A DNA stretch of 64,000 nt, from assembly GCF_024220175.1 (NCBI RefSeq), contig NZ_CP098502.1:3910514-3974513 (forward strand), written 5' to 3'. Of this stretch, positions 52,952-61,180 are shown piece by piece. The translations under genes and the position numbers were made by a program. Positions within the stretch are counted from its first letter, which is position 1; each line of letters begins with the position of its first letter. The notes beneath the pieces were generated by a model. The model was given only the letters and a program-made list of their open reading frames with translations, had not been told where the DNA came from and made no database searches. This DNA is from Paraconexibacter antarcticus (GTDB lineage: Bacteria; Actinomycetota; Thermoleophilia; Solirubrobacterales; Solirubrobacteraceae).

Positions 52952-53563
52952 CTACAGCGCGCGGCGCCCGGTGAGCGCCTTGCCGAGCGTCACCTCGTCG
53001 GCGTACTCGAGATCGGAGCCGACGGGCAGCCCGGACGCGAGCCGGGTGACGACGAGTCCCGGGGCGCGGTCGCGGAGGACGGCGGCGATGTGGAGCGCCG
53101 TCGCCTCGCCGGTCGTCGTCGGGTTCGTCGCGACGACGACTTCCGTGATCTTCGGGTCCGCCGCGGTCGTGCGGGCGTAGAGCTCGGCGAGCTTGAGGTC
53201 CTCGGGGTCGATGCCGTCGATCGGCGAGAGCGCGCCGCCGAGCACGTGGTAACGGCCGCGGTACTCGTGCGTGCGCTCGATCGGCTGGATGTCCCCCGGC
53301 TCCTCGACGACGCAGACGAGCGAGGTGTCGCGGCGCTCGTCCTGGCAGATGCGGCAGCGCGGCTCGTCGGCGAGGTTGAAGCAGATCTCGCAGAGGCGGA
53401 TCTTCTCCTTCACCTCGCGGATGGCGTCCGCCAGCGCCGTCGCGTCCTCGACGTCCGCCCGCATGATGTGGAACGCGAGGCGCTGCGCCGTGCGCTGCCC
53501 GATGCCCGGCAGCTTGCCGAGCTCGGTGATGAGGCGCTGGACGGGCGGGGCGTAGGAGGACAC
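52952..53563 (-). CDS. recR: Recombination mediator RecR
   Basis: A 203-residue protein that works with RecF/RecO to load RecA at gaps. The helix-hairpin-helix LGKLPGIGQRTAQRLAFH is at residues 15-32, the zinc finger is CEICFNLADEPRCRICQD near 58-75, and the TOPRIM domain begins LVCVVEEPGDI. The C-terminal Walker-B-like region (ASGLPVGSDLEYADEVTLGKAL) is intact. It is in the classical dnaX-ybaB-recR order. Confidence 0.96.
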   Translation of the reverse strand: MSSYAPPVQRLITELGKLPGIGQRTAQRLAFHIMRADVEDATALADAIREVKEKIRLCEICFNLADEPRCRICQDERRDTSLVCVVEEPGDIQPIERTHEYRGRYHVLGGALSPIDGIDPEDLKLAELYARTTAADPKITEVVVATNPTTTGEATALHIAAVLRDRAPGLVVTRLASGLPVGSDLEYADEVTLGKALTGRRAL

Positions 53564-53608
53564 GGGCGGCGGTCCGGAGGGATCGGAGACGGTCGGCCGG
53601 GCCGGGGG

Positions 53609-53932
53609 CTAGAAGCCCGGGAGGCCCATGCCGCCGAGGCCGCCGGCGAGGCCGCCCATCTTCTTCGCGGCGAGCTCCTGCGCGTTCTGCAGGCCCTGGT
53701 TGACAGCGGCGAGGACGAGGTCCGACAGCATCTCCGGATCGTCCGGGTCGATGGCCTCGGCGTCGATCGTGACGCTCTTGACGACGAGGTCGCCGGAGAC
53801 CGTGACCTGGACCATCCCGCCGCCCGCGGACGCGGTGACCTCCTCGTGCTTCAGGTCCTCCTGCGCCTTCATCATGTCCGCCTGCATCTTCTGGACCTGC
53901 TTCATCATCTGGTTCATGTTCGGCTGGGGCAT
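53609..53932 (-). CDS. YbaB/EbfC-family nucleoid-associated protein
   Basis: A 107-residue DNA-binding dimer. MNQMMKQVQKMQADMMKAQEDL is the N-terminal helix, followed by VTASAGGGMVQVTVSGDLVV and LSDLVLAAVNQGLQNAQELA. The C-terminus is a Gly/Met-rich tail. The gene sits between dnaX and recR as in most bacteria and is probably co-transcribed with both. Confidence 0.95.
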   Translation of the reverse strand: MPQPNMNQMMKQVQKMQADMMKAQEDLKHEEVTASAGGGMVQVTVSGDLVVKSVTIDAEAIDPDDPEMLSDLVLAAVNQGLQNAQELAAKKMGGLAGGLGGMGLPGF

Positions 53933-53952
53933 GGCGGTCTCCGGTCTGCGAT

Positions 53953-55788
53953 TCAGGGCTGGTCGGTCTCGGGGATGATCTCTTCGGCGTCGAACTCGTG
54001 CTTGATGCGGTCGACCCAGTCGTCGGGCGACGGCGGCGGGGCCGCGGGCGCCTCCCCCGGGACCACGAGCTCGGACAGGTCGTGCACCTCGATCGTCGGG
54101 CGCGCCGCGAGCCCGGTGAGGGCGCGGATCGCCTCGCCGAGGACCTCCCGGTTGACCGCCTGGTCGGCGATCTTGCTCTGGAACTGGTGCGAGGTGTCGA
54201 AGGCGACCGTGACCTCGCGGCCGACGAGGGCGATCGGGCGGGCGTCGCGCAGGCCGACGGCGAGCTGCGTGTTCGTCGGCGCGACGGCGTCGAGGACCGC
54301 CGGCCAGACCTGCAGGAGGTCGGGCAGCGTCACGTCGGCCGCGGCGGTCGCGGTCGGGGCGGTGGCCGTCGGAGGCTGGGGGGCCGGGGCGGCGGGCGGT
54401 GGCGGTGGCGGGGCGGCGGCCTGCGGGGCGGTGGCCGGCGGTGCGGTGGCCTGCGGGGCGGGCGCCGGCGCGGCCTGGGCCATCGGGGTCGGCGGAAGGC
54501 CGGGCGCCGGGGCCGGCGGGCTCACGCGCTCGGGGGCAGGCGCCGGGGCCGGGACGGGCACGGCCGGCGGGGCCGCCGGCGCGGGCGCGCCCCCCGCGGC
54601 GAGCGCACGCTCGAGCCGCTCGAGCCGGACCATGAGCGCCTTCGCCGAGGCGTCGACCTCCGGCGTCGCGGCCTTGACGAGCGCGAGCTCCATCTGCGTG
54701 CGGGCGTCCGCGCCGTCCTTCATGGCGCGCAGCGCCGCCGCGAGGAGGTCGATGAAGCGGACGACGTCGGCGGCCGCGACGCGGCCGGCCTGCTCGGCGA
54801 GCCGCGCGTCCCGGTCCGGCGTGACGGCGATCTCGGCCGGGACGGAGCCGAGCATCTGCACGAGCATGAGCTCGCGGGCGTGCCCCTCGAGGTCGCGGAC
54901 GAACTGGTTCACGTCGCGACCGGTCTGGGCGAGCGCCGCGGCGGCGTGGAGCGCGGCGCGGGCGTCGTGCGCGGCGACGGCGTCGAGCGCGCCGAAGAGG
55001 AGGTCGGCGTCCGCCACGCCGAGCACCGCGAGGACGTCCTCCACGGCGATCCGCGTGCCGTCGCCGTCGCCCCCAGCGCTCGCGTAGGTCACGAGCTGCT
55101 CGAGCGTGCCGAGCGCGTCACGGAAGGAGCCGGTCGCGTGCCGCGCGAGCAGGGCGACGGCGTCCGGCGGGATGTCGATGGCCTCGCGGCCCGCGACCCG
55201 CTGCAGCACGGACGCGAGCTGCTCGACCGTCGGCCGCTGGAAGTCGAAGCGGTGGCAGCGATCGACGACCGTAGGCAGGACCTTGTTCGCCTCGGTCGTC
55301 GCGAGGACGAAGATCGTGTTCGGCGGCGGCTCCTCAAGCGTCTTGAGGAACGCGTTCCACGCCGCCGTGGTCAGCATGTGCGCCTCGTCGAGGATGTAGA
55401 CCTTGTACTTCCCGCTCACCGGGGCGAACGAGACCGAGTCGCGCAGCTCGCGAATGTCGTCGACCGAGTTGTTCGACGCCGCGTCCATCTCGATGACGTC
55501 CATCGACTGGGCGTTCTGGATCGAGATGCACGAGTCGCACACGCCGCACGGGTCGACGGTCGGGCCGTTGACGCAGTTCAGGCACGAGGCGAGGATCTTC
55601 GCCATCGACGTCTTGCCGGTCCCGCGCGACCCGACGAAGAGGTACGCGTGGTGGAGCTTGTCCTGCGTGACGGCGTTGCGCAGCGTGCGCACGACGTGCT
55701 CCTGGCCGACGACGTCGGCGAAGGTGCGGGGGCGATGGCGGCGGTACAGGGACGGGGCGGTCGACACGGGGCTTCGGCAGTCTGGCAT
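53953..55788 (-). CDS. dnaX: DNA polymerase III subunits gamma/tau
   Basis: A 611-residue clamp-loader ATPase. YRRHRPRTFADVVGQEHVV opens the AAA+ domain. Walker A is GSRGTGKTSMAK, the zinc cysteines are in ASCLNC and CGVCDSC, Walker B is ILDEAHML, and the SRC motif follows (sensor 1 FVLATTEANKV). Domains up to about residue 370 load the sliding clamp. Then comes a long Ala/Pro-rich linker and a tau-like C-terminal domain (LLQVWPAVLDAVAPTNTQL). A GTG at 55767 giving STAPSLYRRHRP is an alternative start. I see no obvious slippery frameshift site for a separate gamma. Confidence 0.95.
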   Translation of the reverse strand: MPDCRSPVSTAPSLYRRHRPRTFADVVGQEHVVRTLRNAVTQDKLHHAYLFVGSRGTGKTSMAKILASCLNCVNGPTVDPCGVCDSCISIQNAQSMDVIEMDAASNNSVDDIRELRDSVSFAPVSGKYKVYILDEAHMLTTAAWNAFLKTLEEPPPNTIFVLATTEANKVLPTVVDRCHRFDFQRPTVEQLASVLQRVAGREAIDIPPDAVALLARHATGSFRDALGTLEQLVTYASAGGDGDGTRIAVEDVLAVLGVADADLLFGALDAVAAHDARAALHAAAALAQTGRDVNQFVRDLEGHARELMLVQMLGSVPAEIAVTPDRDARLAEQAGRVAAADVVRFIDLLAAALRAMKDGADARTQMELALVKAATPEVDASAKALMVRLERLERALAAGGAPAPAAPPAVPVPAPAPAPERVSPPAPAPGLPPTPMAQAAPAPAPQATAPPATAPQAAAPPPPPPAAPAPQPPTATAPTATAAADVTLPDLLQVWPAVLDAVAPTNTQLAVGLRDARPIALVGREVTVAFDTSHQFQSKIADQAVNREVLGEAIRALTGLAARPTIEVHDLSELVVPGEAPAAPPPSPDDWVDRIKHEFDAEEIIPETDQP

Positions 55789-55880
55789 ACCCAGCGGCGC
55801 GGCTCGGATGGCCGGTCCGGCACGCGCGAGGCGCCCGGCGGGGTGCTCCGGCGCGTCCCGCCGGTACCCTGACACCCTCG

Positions 55881-57344
55881 ATGAGGCGCCCCGCGATCCT
55901 CGGCGCCCTGGCGACCATCGTCGGGGTGCCCCTCCTCCTGCGCCTCGTCTACGGGGAGCCCTTCCTCAACTACGACGCGTCGTACTCGCTCGTCTGGGCG
56001 CACGACATCGCGCACGGCCTGACGCCGGACTACAAGGGCTTCATCGCGCCGACGCCGCATCCGCTGCAGACGTTCGCGAGCTTCCTCGCCCTGCCGCTCG
56101 GCCACGCGACCCCGTACGTGCTCGCCTGGCTCGTGATGCTCTGCTTCGGCGGGATCGTCTACGTCGTCTACCGGCTCGGCGCGCAGCTCTTCAGCGTCCC
56201 GGTCGGCGTGCTCGCCGCGGTGATCATCCTCACGCGCCCGGCCTTCGGGCGCAACGCGGAGTTCGCCTACCAGGACATCCCGTTCGCGCTCCTCGTCTCG
56301 TGGGCGCTGCTGCTCGAGCTCCGGACGCCCAAGCGCGGCTGGCCGGTCCTGCTGCTGCTCGCCCTCGCCGGCCTACTGCGACCGGAGGCGTGGGTCCTGA
56401 GCGGCGCGTACTGGCTGTGGCTCGCGTGGCGCAGCGCGCCGGAGGACCGGCCGCGACTCGCCGCTCTCGCGCTGCTCGGGGTGGCGGGCGCCGCCCTCTG
56501 GGCGATCTCCGACGCCGCGATCACCGGGGACTTCCTGCACTCCTTCCACGGGACCAAGGACCTCGCGGCGCAGCTGAACCGCCCGCGCTCGCCGATCGAC
56601 GCGCCGGTGAAGACGGCGAAGTTCCTCGGCTTCACCCTCCGCGAGCCGCTCATCGTCGGGGTGCCGATCGGCTGCGTGTTCATCCTCCTGCTCGCGCGGC
56701 GCGGGCTCGTCCTCCTCGGCGTCGCCGGCGCGATGCTCGTCTTCTTCCTGTTCTCGACGTTCGGCGGCCTGCCCCTCATCGCGCGGTACGTCCTCACCCC
56801 GACCGTCCTGCTGGCGATCGTCTATGCGGTCGGCTGCCTCGGGTGGATGGACCTGCCCGCGGGGTCGGCGGACCGGCGGCGGTGGCAGCGGATCGGCCTC
56901 GCGTCGCTCGCGCTGTCGGTCGTGTTCATTCCGTGGAACGTCGACCTCATGCGGACCGTCCGCCACAAGGTGACGAACTCGCGCGAGATCCAGACCGACC
57001 TGCGCGACGTCGCGGACTCCCCCGTCGTCCGCGCGTACTACGCGCGCTGCGGGCGGATCTCGACCTTCGACCACCCCGAGGTCCCGCCGCTGCGCTACTA
57101 CCTCGGCGGCCCGCCCGGCTCGGTCATGGACGAGAAGGACCCGAAGCATCCGCTCGCGCAGACGCTGCTCATGCCGATCGACGACTCGGTGTCCAACCGC
57201 TACTACCAGGGCAAGCCGCCGCTCATCGTGCCCCGCGGCTACGTCGAGGTGTTCCGCTCGACGTACTGGCGGCTCATGGCCTCCCCGGCCTGCCGCGCCG
57301 CCGTCCGCGCCGGCCGCACGCTGCCGGACGCCGACCGCACCTGA
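55881..57344 (+). CDS. Polytopic membrane glycosyltransferase-like protein (GT-C/GT39 type)
   Basis: A 487-residue membrane protein with about ten hydrophobic helices in residues 5-350 and a soluble C-terminal portion. NYDASYSLVWAHDIAHG after the first helix supplies the acidic residues typical of lipid-phosphosugar-dependent GT-C transferases, and RNAEFAYQDIPFALL follows. The C-terminal part contains RYYLGGPPGSV. Such proteins glycosylate lipids or proteins outside the membrane. The exact family is uncertain. TACCCT lies ten bases before the ATG. Divergent from dnaX. Confidence 0.8.
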   Translation: MRRPAILGALATIVGVPLLLRLVYGEPFLNYDASYSLVWAHDIAHGLTPDYKGFIAPTPHPLQTFASFLALPLGHATPYVLAWLVMLCFGGIVYVVYRLGAQLFSVPVGVLAAVIILTRPAFGRNAEFAYQDIPFALLVSWALLLELRTPKRGWPVLLLLALAGLLRPEAWVLSGAYWLWLAWRSAPEDRPRLAALALLGVAGAALWAISDAAITGDFLHSFHGTKDLAAQLNRPRSPIDAPVKTAKFLGFTLREPLIVGVPIGCVFILLLARRGLVLLGVAGAMLVFFLFSTFGGLPLIARYVLTPTVLLAIVYAVGCLGWMDLPAGSADRRRWQRIGLASLALSVVFIPWNVDLMRTVRHKVTNSREIQTDLRDVADSPVVRAYYARCGRISTFDHPEVPPLRYYLGGPPGSVMDEKDPKHPLAQTLLMPIDDSVSNRYYQGKPPLIVPRGYVEVFRSTYWRLMASPACRAAVRAGRTLPDADRT

Positions 57345-57456
57345 CCCTCGCCGGAAGCACCGCGACCGTATCGGCCCCCAGGAAGGTGAATGCAGGTTCA
57401 GGGGGTCCACAGCACCGTGAAACTTCATTCGGCGTCCGAAGGCCAGGAGGCCGGGG

Positions 57457-57491
57457 TTGACGCCAGGGGTGTGTGAGTGCATACTCACACC
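57457..57491 (+). promoter_or_regulatory. tetR promoter with operator over the -10
   Basis: TTGACG (57457-57462), a 17-base spacer and CATACT (57480-57485) form a sigma70-like promoter. The inverted repeat GTGTGAGT-GCAT-ACTCACAC (57471-57490) covers the -10. GTGAGTG-N5-TCACACC recurs exactly before the MFS gene, so it is the likely TetR operator. Confidence 0.75.
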
Positions 57492-57497
57492 CTGCCG

Positions 57498-58085
57498 ATG
57501 GTCCCGCCCGTCCCCTCCACCCGCACGCTGTCCACCGCCGAGGAGCGCCGCGAGGCCGTCCTCGAGGCGGGCATGCGGGTGATGGCCGCGCGCGGCCCCC
57601 ACGGCACGCCGACGATGGACGTCGCGAAGGCGGCCGGCATCTCGCAGGCATACCTCTTCCGCCTCTTCCCGACGAAGACCGACCTCGCCGTCGCCCTCGT
57701 CCAGCGCTGCAACGAGCGCATCCACGCGACCTTCGTCGCCGCGGCGGCGCAGGCGCGCGCCGCGGGCGGCAGCGGCGAGGACATCCTCCACGCGATGGGC
57801 GAGTCGTACGCCGACCTCATCCAGGACCGTACCCTCCTGCTCATGCAGCTCCACGGGCACGCCGCCGCGGCCGAGGACGCGGGCATCCGCGCCGCGATGC
57901 AGGACGGCTTCCGCCGGCTGCACGCCCTCGTCAAGGCCGAGACCGGCGCCGAGGACGAGGAGGTCGCCCACTTCTTCGCCACCGGCATGCTCATGAACGT
58001 CCTCGCCGCGATGGGCGCCTTCGAGCTCGACGAGCCGTGGGCGACGAGCCTCTGCGCGTACAAGGAGTACGACGACCCGGCGTGA
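57498..58085 (+). CDS. TetR-family repressor of the adjacent MFS exporter
   Basis: A 195-residue regulator. The helix-turn-helix spans about residues 18-60 (REAVLEAGMRVMAARG; MDVAKAAGISQAYLFRLFPTKTDL). The C-terminal part is the helical ligand-binding domain (AHFFATGMLMNVLAAMG). I chose the ATG at 57498, just after the operator; an in-frame GTG at 57477 lies inside the palindrome. The shared operator upstream of the MFS gene argues that it represses both itself and the exporter. Confidence 0.9.
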   Translation: MVPPVPSTRTLSTAEERREAVLEAGMRVMAARGPHGTPTMDVAKAAGISQAYLFRLFPTKTDLAVALVQRCNERIHATFVAAAAQARAAGGSGEDILHAMGESYADLIQDRTLLLMQLHGHAAAAEDAGIRAAMQDGFRRLHALVKAETGAEDEEVAHFFATGMLMNVLAAMGAFELDEPWATSLCAYKEYDDPA

Positions 58086-58114
58086 GCCCGTCGTCCCCCT
58101 TTTTTATCCTCCAA

Positions 58115-58133
58115 GTGAGTGACTGATCACACC
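58115..58133 (+). promoter_or_regulatory. Second copy of the TetR operator, before the MFS gene
   Basis: GTGAGTG-ACTGA-TCACACC repeats the half-sites and 5-base spacing seen at 57473-57491, with a different centre. It ends eight bases before the MFS start. Confidence 0.7.
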
Positions 58134-58141
58134 ATCTTCAC

Positions 58142-59632
58142 ATGACCGCCCACCCCACCAGCAAGGAGCCCCCGGTGCCCCCTACCGACCCGCCGGTCCG
58201 CCGGATCCGTCCGGGCTGGACCCTCGCGATCGTCTCGGTCGCGCTGTTCATGACCTCGCTCGACAACCTCGTCGTCGGCGTCGCCCTGCCCCGCATCCGC
58301 ACCGACCTCGGCGGCTCGCTCGAGTCGCTCGAGTGGACCGTCAACGCCTACACGCTCTCGTTCGCCGTCCTGCTCATCACCGGCGCCGCGCTCGGCGACC
58401 GCTTCGGCCGCAAGCGCATCTTCCTCGGTGGCCTGACGCTCTTCACCCTCTCCAGCGCGTCGGCCGCGCTCGCGCCGACCATCGACGCGCTCGTCGCCGC
58501 GCGCGCCCTCCAGGGCGCCGGCGCCGCGATGATCACGCCGCTGACCCTGACCCTCCTCGCGGAGGCGTTCCCCGGCGAGCGCCGCGGCCTCGCCCTCGGC
58601 GTGTGGGCCGGCGTGAGCGGCCTCGGCGTCGCGCTCGGGCCGTTCGTCGGCGGCGCGGTCGTCGAGGGCATCTCGTGGCACTGGATCTTCTGGCTCAACG
58701 TGCCGACGGGCCTCGTCCTCATCCCGCTCGCGCTGTCGCGCCTCACCGAGTCGCGCGGCCCGGCCGTGAAGCTCGACCTCCCCGGCCTCGGCCTCGTCGC
58801 CGCCGGCCTCTTCGGCATCACCTTCGGCATCGTCCGTGGCCAGCCGCTCGGCTGGACGAGCACGACCGTCGTGACGTCCCTCGCCGCCGGCGCCGCCCTG
58901 CTCGTCGCGTTCGTCGCCTGGGAGCGCCGCACCGCCGCCCCGATGCTGCCGATGCGCTTCTTCCGCTCGCGCGGGTTCGCCGCCACGAGCGGCGTGTCGT
59001 TCGCGATGTTCTTCGGCGTCTTCGGCTCGATCTTCCTGCTCTCGCAGTTTTTCCAGACCGCGCAGGGCTACGGGCCGTTCGAGGCCGGCCTGCGCACCCT
59101 CCCGTGGACCGGGATGCCGATGTTCGTCGCGCCGGTCGCGGGCATCCTGTCGGACCGCATCGGCTCGCGGCCGCTCATGGCGGCTGGCCTCTTCCTCCAG
59201 GCCGTGGCCATCACGTGGCTCGCGCAGGTCACGAGCGTCGGCGTCGCCTACAGCTCCCTCGTCGTCCCGTTCATCCTCGGCGGGACGGGCATGGCGCTCG
59301 TGTTCGCGCCCTCGGCGAACGCGACGCTCGCCGCCGTCCGGCCCGAGGAGGCCGGCCAGGCGTCCGGCGCGACGAACGCGATCCGCGAGCTCGGCGGCGT
59401 CATGGGCGTCGCGGTCCTCGGCAGCGTGTTCGCCGCCCACGGCGGCTACCAGTCCCCGCAGAGCTTCGTCGACGGGCTGAACGCGGCGCTGCCCTACGGC
59501 GCCGGGGTCCTCGTCCTCGGCGGTCTCGTCGCCCTGCTCGTGCCCGGACGGCAGGCGGCGGCGGCCGCGCAGGCGACGGGCGAACCGGGCACCGGGGGCG
59601 CACCCGCGGAGCCCGTGGCCGTCCCGGCCTGA
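58142..59632 (+). CDS. MFS multidrug exporter, DHA2 (14-helix) family
   Basis: A 496-residue transporter with about 14 hydrophobic segments. LDNLVVGVALPRIRTDLG after helix 1, GDRFGRKRIFLGG (motif A) between helices 2 and 3, and GLGVALGPFVGG (motif C, antiporter signature) near helix 5 identify EmrB/QacA-type drug:proton antiporters. The C-terminus is a short Ala/Gly-rich tail. Expression is probably induced when a ligand releases the TetR encoded upstream. It ends at a clear terminator. Confidence 0.93.
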   Translation: MTAHPTSKEPPVPPTDPPVRRIRPGWTLAIVSVALFMTSLDNLVVGVALPRIRTDLGGSLESLEWTVNAYTLSFAVLLITGAALGDRFGRKRIFLGGLTLFTLSSASAALAPTIDALVAARALQGAGAAMITPLTLTLLAEAFPGERRGLALGVWAGVSGLGVALGPFVGGAVVEGISWHWIFWLNVPTGLVLIPLALSRLTESRGPAVKLDLPGLGLVAAGLFGITFGIVRGQPLGWTSTTVVTSLAAGAALLVAFVAWERRTAAPMLPMRFFRSRGFAATSGVSFAMFFGVFGSIFLLSQFFQTAQGYGPFEAGLRTLPWTGMPMFVAPVAGILSDRIGSRPLMAAGLFLQAVAITWLAQVTSVGVAYSSLVVPFILGGTGMALVFAPSANATLAAVRPEEAGQASGATNAIRELGGVMGVAVLGSVFAAHGGYQSPQSFVDGLNAALPYGAGVLVLGGLVALLVPGRQAAAAAQATGEPGTGGAPAEPVAVPA

Positions 59633-59690
59633 TCGACCGCCGGACGGACTGCCGGCGCGTCACGGCGAACAACAGCCCGCACCATTGCCG

Positions 59691-59718
59691 AGGGGCCCCG
59701 CATGTCTGCGGGGCCCCT
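59691..59718 (+). terminator. Terminator after MFS gene
   Basis: AGGGGCCCCGCA-TGTC-TGCGGGGCCCCT is a perfect 12-bp stem with a 4-base loop. Confidence 0.85.
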
Positions 59719-59807
59719 TGGCGCCATGGTCCTGAGGCCATTGACGCAGTCAATGGACCGTGCACCCGGAATCGTGGAGCAGTCACCGGAGGCGGCACCG
59801 TCATCTG

Positions 59808-60026
59808 ACTCGGGCTCGGGAGCTCCCGCTACGCCCGCCGGTTGTCGCTTAAGGCTGCTTCCTTCCGGACCTGACCTGGTTCACGAGCCGACGTCGCGCG
59901 GGACCCGAGCCGTCAACACCAGACTTCGGCGCGCCGACCCGATGGCCACACCCCTCAACCGGGGATTCGGCCTCGCTAGAGCGGATTGCGAGCGACAGGG
60001 CACCGCTACCTCCCCGCCTAGCACGG
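59808..60026 (-). ncRNA. ffs: Signal recognition particle RNA, large bacterial type
   Basis: The minus strand contains GGTCAGGTCCGGAAGGAAGC, the near-invariant helix-8 core bound by Ffh. Upstream lies GTGCTAGGCGGGGAGG with GGTGCCCTGT and CAATCCGCTCTAGC, typical of the large bacterial SRP RNA Alu-like domain. GGC-G-GGGAG near the 5' end pairs with CTCCC-GA-GCC near the 3' end, closing the molecule. The length of about 220 bases is well above the 4.5S type. Ends are approximate. A TAGTCT -10 lies just upstream of the 5' end. Protein frames across it are not coding. Confidence 0.92.
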
Positions 60027-60072
60027 TCCGCGACGGAGACTACCCCACAACCTCGCAGACGCGCGCAGCGCG

Positions 60073-60549
60073 TCAGGGCGTCGTCGGCGCGGGAGCGACC
60101 GTCGTGCCGGTCGTCGCAGGCGGCGGTGCCGTCGTCGTCGCCGCCGGTGCGGTGGTGGTCACCGGTGGCGCCGTCGTCGTCGCGGGGGGTGCGGCCGTCG
60201 TGGCGGGTGCGGGCGCCGTCGTCGTCGCGGGCGCAGGCGCCGTCGTGGCGGGCGCGGTCGTCGTGGCGGGCGCGGTCGTCGTGGCGGGCGCGGTCGTCGT
60301 GGCCGGAGCGGTGCTGCTCCCGCTGCCGCCCGACCCGTTGTCCTGCGTGAGGAGCAGCGCGAGCAGGATGCCGACGAGGACCGCGAGGGCGCCCGCGGCG
60401 ATGAGCGCGGTGTCGGGACCGCGGCGGCGGCCGAACGTCGTCCCGCACGCGGGGCAGAACAGCGCGTCCGTCGCCACCGGGGCGGCGCACACGGGGCACG
60501 GGCGCACCGCGACGGGAGCGCCGGAGCTGGGGTCGGCGGGCGTGGCCAT
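60073..60549 (-). CDS. Zinc-ribbon membrane protein with Thr/Ala/Pro repeats
   Basis: A 158-residue protein. A zinc ribbon is at residues 18-34 (CPVC and CPAC, 11 residues between them), followed by a basic RRRG and one transmembrane helix (ALIAAGALAVLVGILLALLL). The C-terminal half is a low-complexity TTTAPA repeat, probably extracellular and possibly O-glycosylated. Function is unknown; similar architectures occur widely in actinobacteria. TAGCTT nine bases before the ATG suggests a leaderless mRNA. Confidence 0.8.
   Translation of the reverse strand: MATPADPSSGAPVAVRPCPVCAAPVATDALFCPACGTTFGRRRGPDTALIAAGALAVLVGILLALLLTQDNGSGGSGSSTAPATTTAPATTTAPATTTAPATTAPAPATTTAPAPATTAAPPATTTAPPVTTTAPAATTTAPPPATTGTTVAPAPTTP
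60180..60315. repeat. Short tandem DNA repeat encoding TTTAPA units
   Basis: Units of 18 bases close to GTCGTCGTGGCGGGCGCG are repeated, three of them nearly identical in tandem at about 60245-60305. The array encodes the Thr/Ala/Pro tail of the zinc-ribbon protein and may vary in copy number between strains. Confidence 0.7.
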
Positions 60550-60574
60550 CGGGCGGCAAAGCTATCGCTCTACC

Positions 60575-61027
60575 GTGGACGGCGTGACATCACCCACCGT
60601 CTGGACCATCGGCTACGAGCGGCTGCTGCCCGGCGCCCTCGTCGCCGAACTCGAGGCGGCGGGCGTGCGACGGCTCATCGACGTGCGCTATCGGCCGCAG
60701 TCACGGCGCGCCGGCATGTCCAAGACCCGGCTCGGCGAGCTCCTCGGCGAGCACGGCATCCGCTACGAGCACCGTCGCGACCTCGGCACGCCGCCGGACC
60801 TGCGGTACCTCTACAAGCACGGGCAGATCGCCGAGGGCGCCGCCGGCTTCGCGGTCCACATCGAGGCGACCGCGGCCGCGGAGCTCGACGTCCTCGCCGC
60901 CGAGCTCGACGACGCGCCGCCGACCGCGCTGATGTGCCTCGAGGCCGACCCCGCGACGTGCCACCGGCGCGTCCTCACCGACGCGCTCCGGCGGCGCCGG
61001 CCGGACCTCCGCGTCGTCGACCTGTGA
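60575..61027 (+). CDS. DUF488-family protein
   Basis: A 150-residue protein of the DUF488 family. WTIGYERLLPGALVAELEAAG at the N-terminus, RLIDVRYRPQSRRAGMSK, and the C-terminal LMCLEADPATCHRR are typical; the last holds the conserved CxE and CHR residues. Biochemical function is not established. I use the GTG at 60575 because TATCGC lies six bases upstream; a GTG at 60584 is also possible. Divergent from the zinc-ribbon gene. Confidence 0.85.
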   Translation: MDGVTSPTVWTIGYERLLPGALVAELEAAGVRRLIDVRYRPQSRRAGMSKTRLGELLGEHGIRYEHRRDLGTPPDLRYLYKHGQIAEGAAGFAVHIEATAAAELDVLAAELDDAPPTALMCLEADPATCHRRVLTDALRRRRPDLRVVDL

Positions 61028-61066
61028 CCGCCGCGCGCCCGCGCCCGGTACACTCCGCGCCAGCCA

Positions 61067-61140
61067 GGACAAGTAGCTCAGCTGGCTAGAGCACGCGCTT
61101 CACACGCGCGGGGTCGGGGGTTCGAGTCCCTCCTTGTCCA
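61067..61140 (+). tRNA. tRNA-Val (anticodon CAC)
   Basis: A complete cloverleaf. The acceptor stem GGACAAG pairs with CTTGTCC, the D arm is GCTC-AGCTGGCTA-GAGC, the anticodon stem CGCGC/GCGCG holds loop TTCACAC with anticodon CAC, and the T arm contains GGTTCGAGTCC. The discriminator base is A and CCA is not encoded. Confidence 0.97.
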
Positions 61141-61180
61141 CTCGCCCGCCGTCGTGGCGCGCCCCGTTAGGCTCGCCCGG

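Noticed and set aside
60073..60549. Repeat-rich DNA considered as a possible CRISPR or satellite array
   Set aside because: Units are contiguous and in frame, encoding TTTAPA repeats in a protein; there are no spacers.
59702..60580. Plus-strand open frame reading across 59.7-60.5 kb into the DUF488 gene
   Set aside because: It passes antisense through the SRP RNA and the zinc-ribbon gene; only the DUF488 part from about 60575 is supported.
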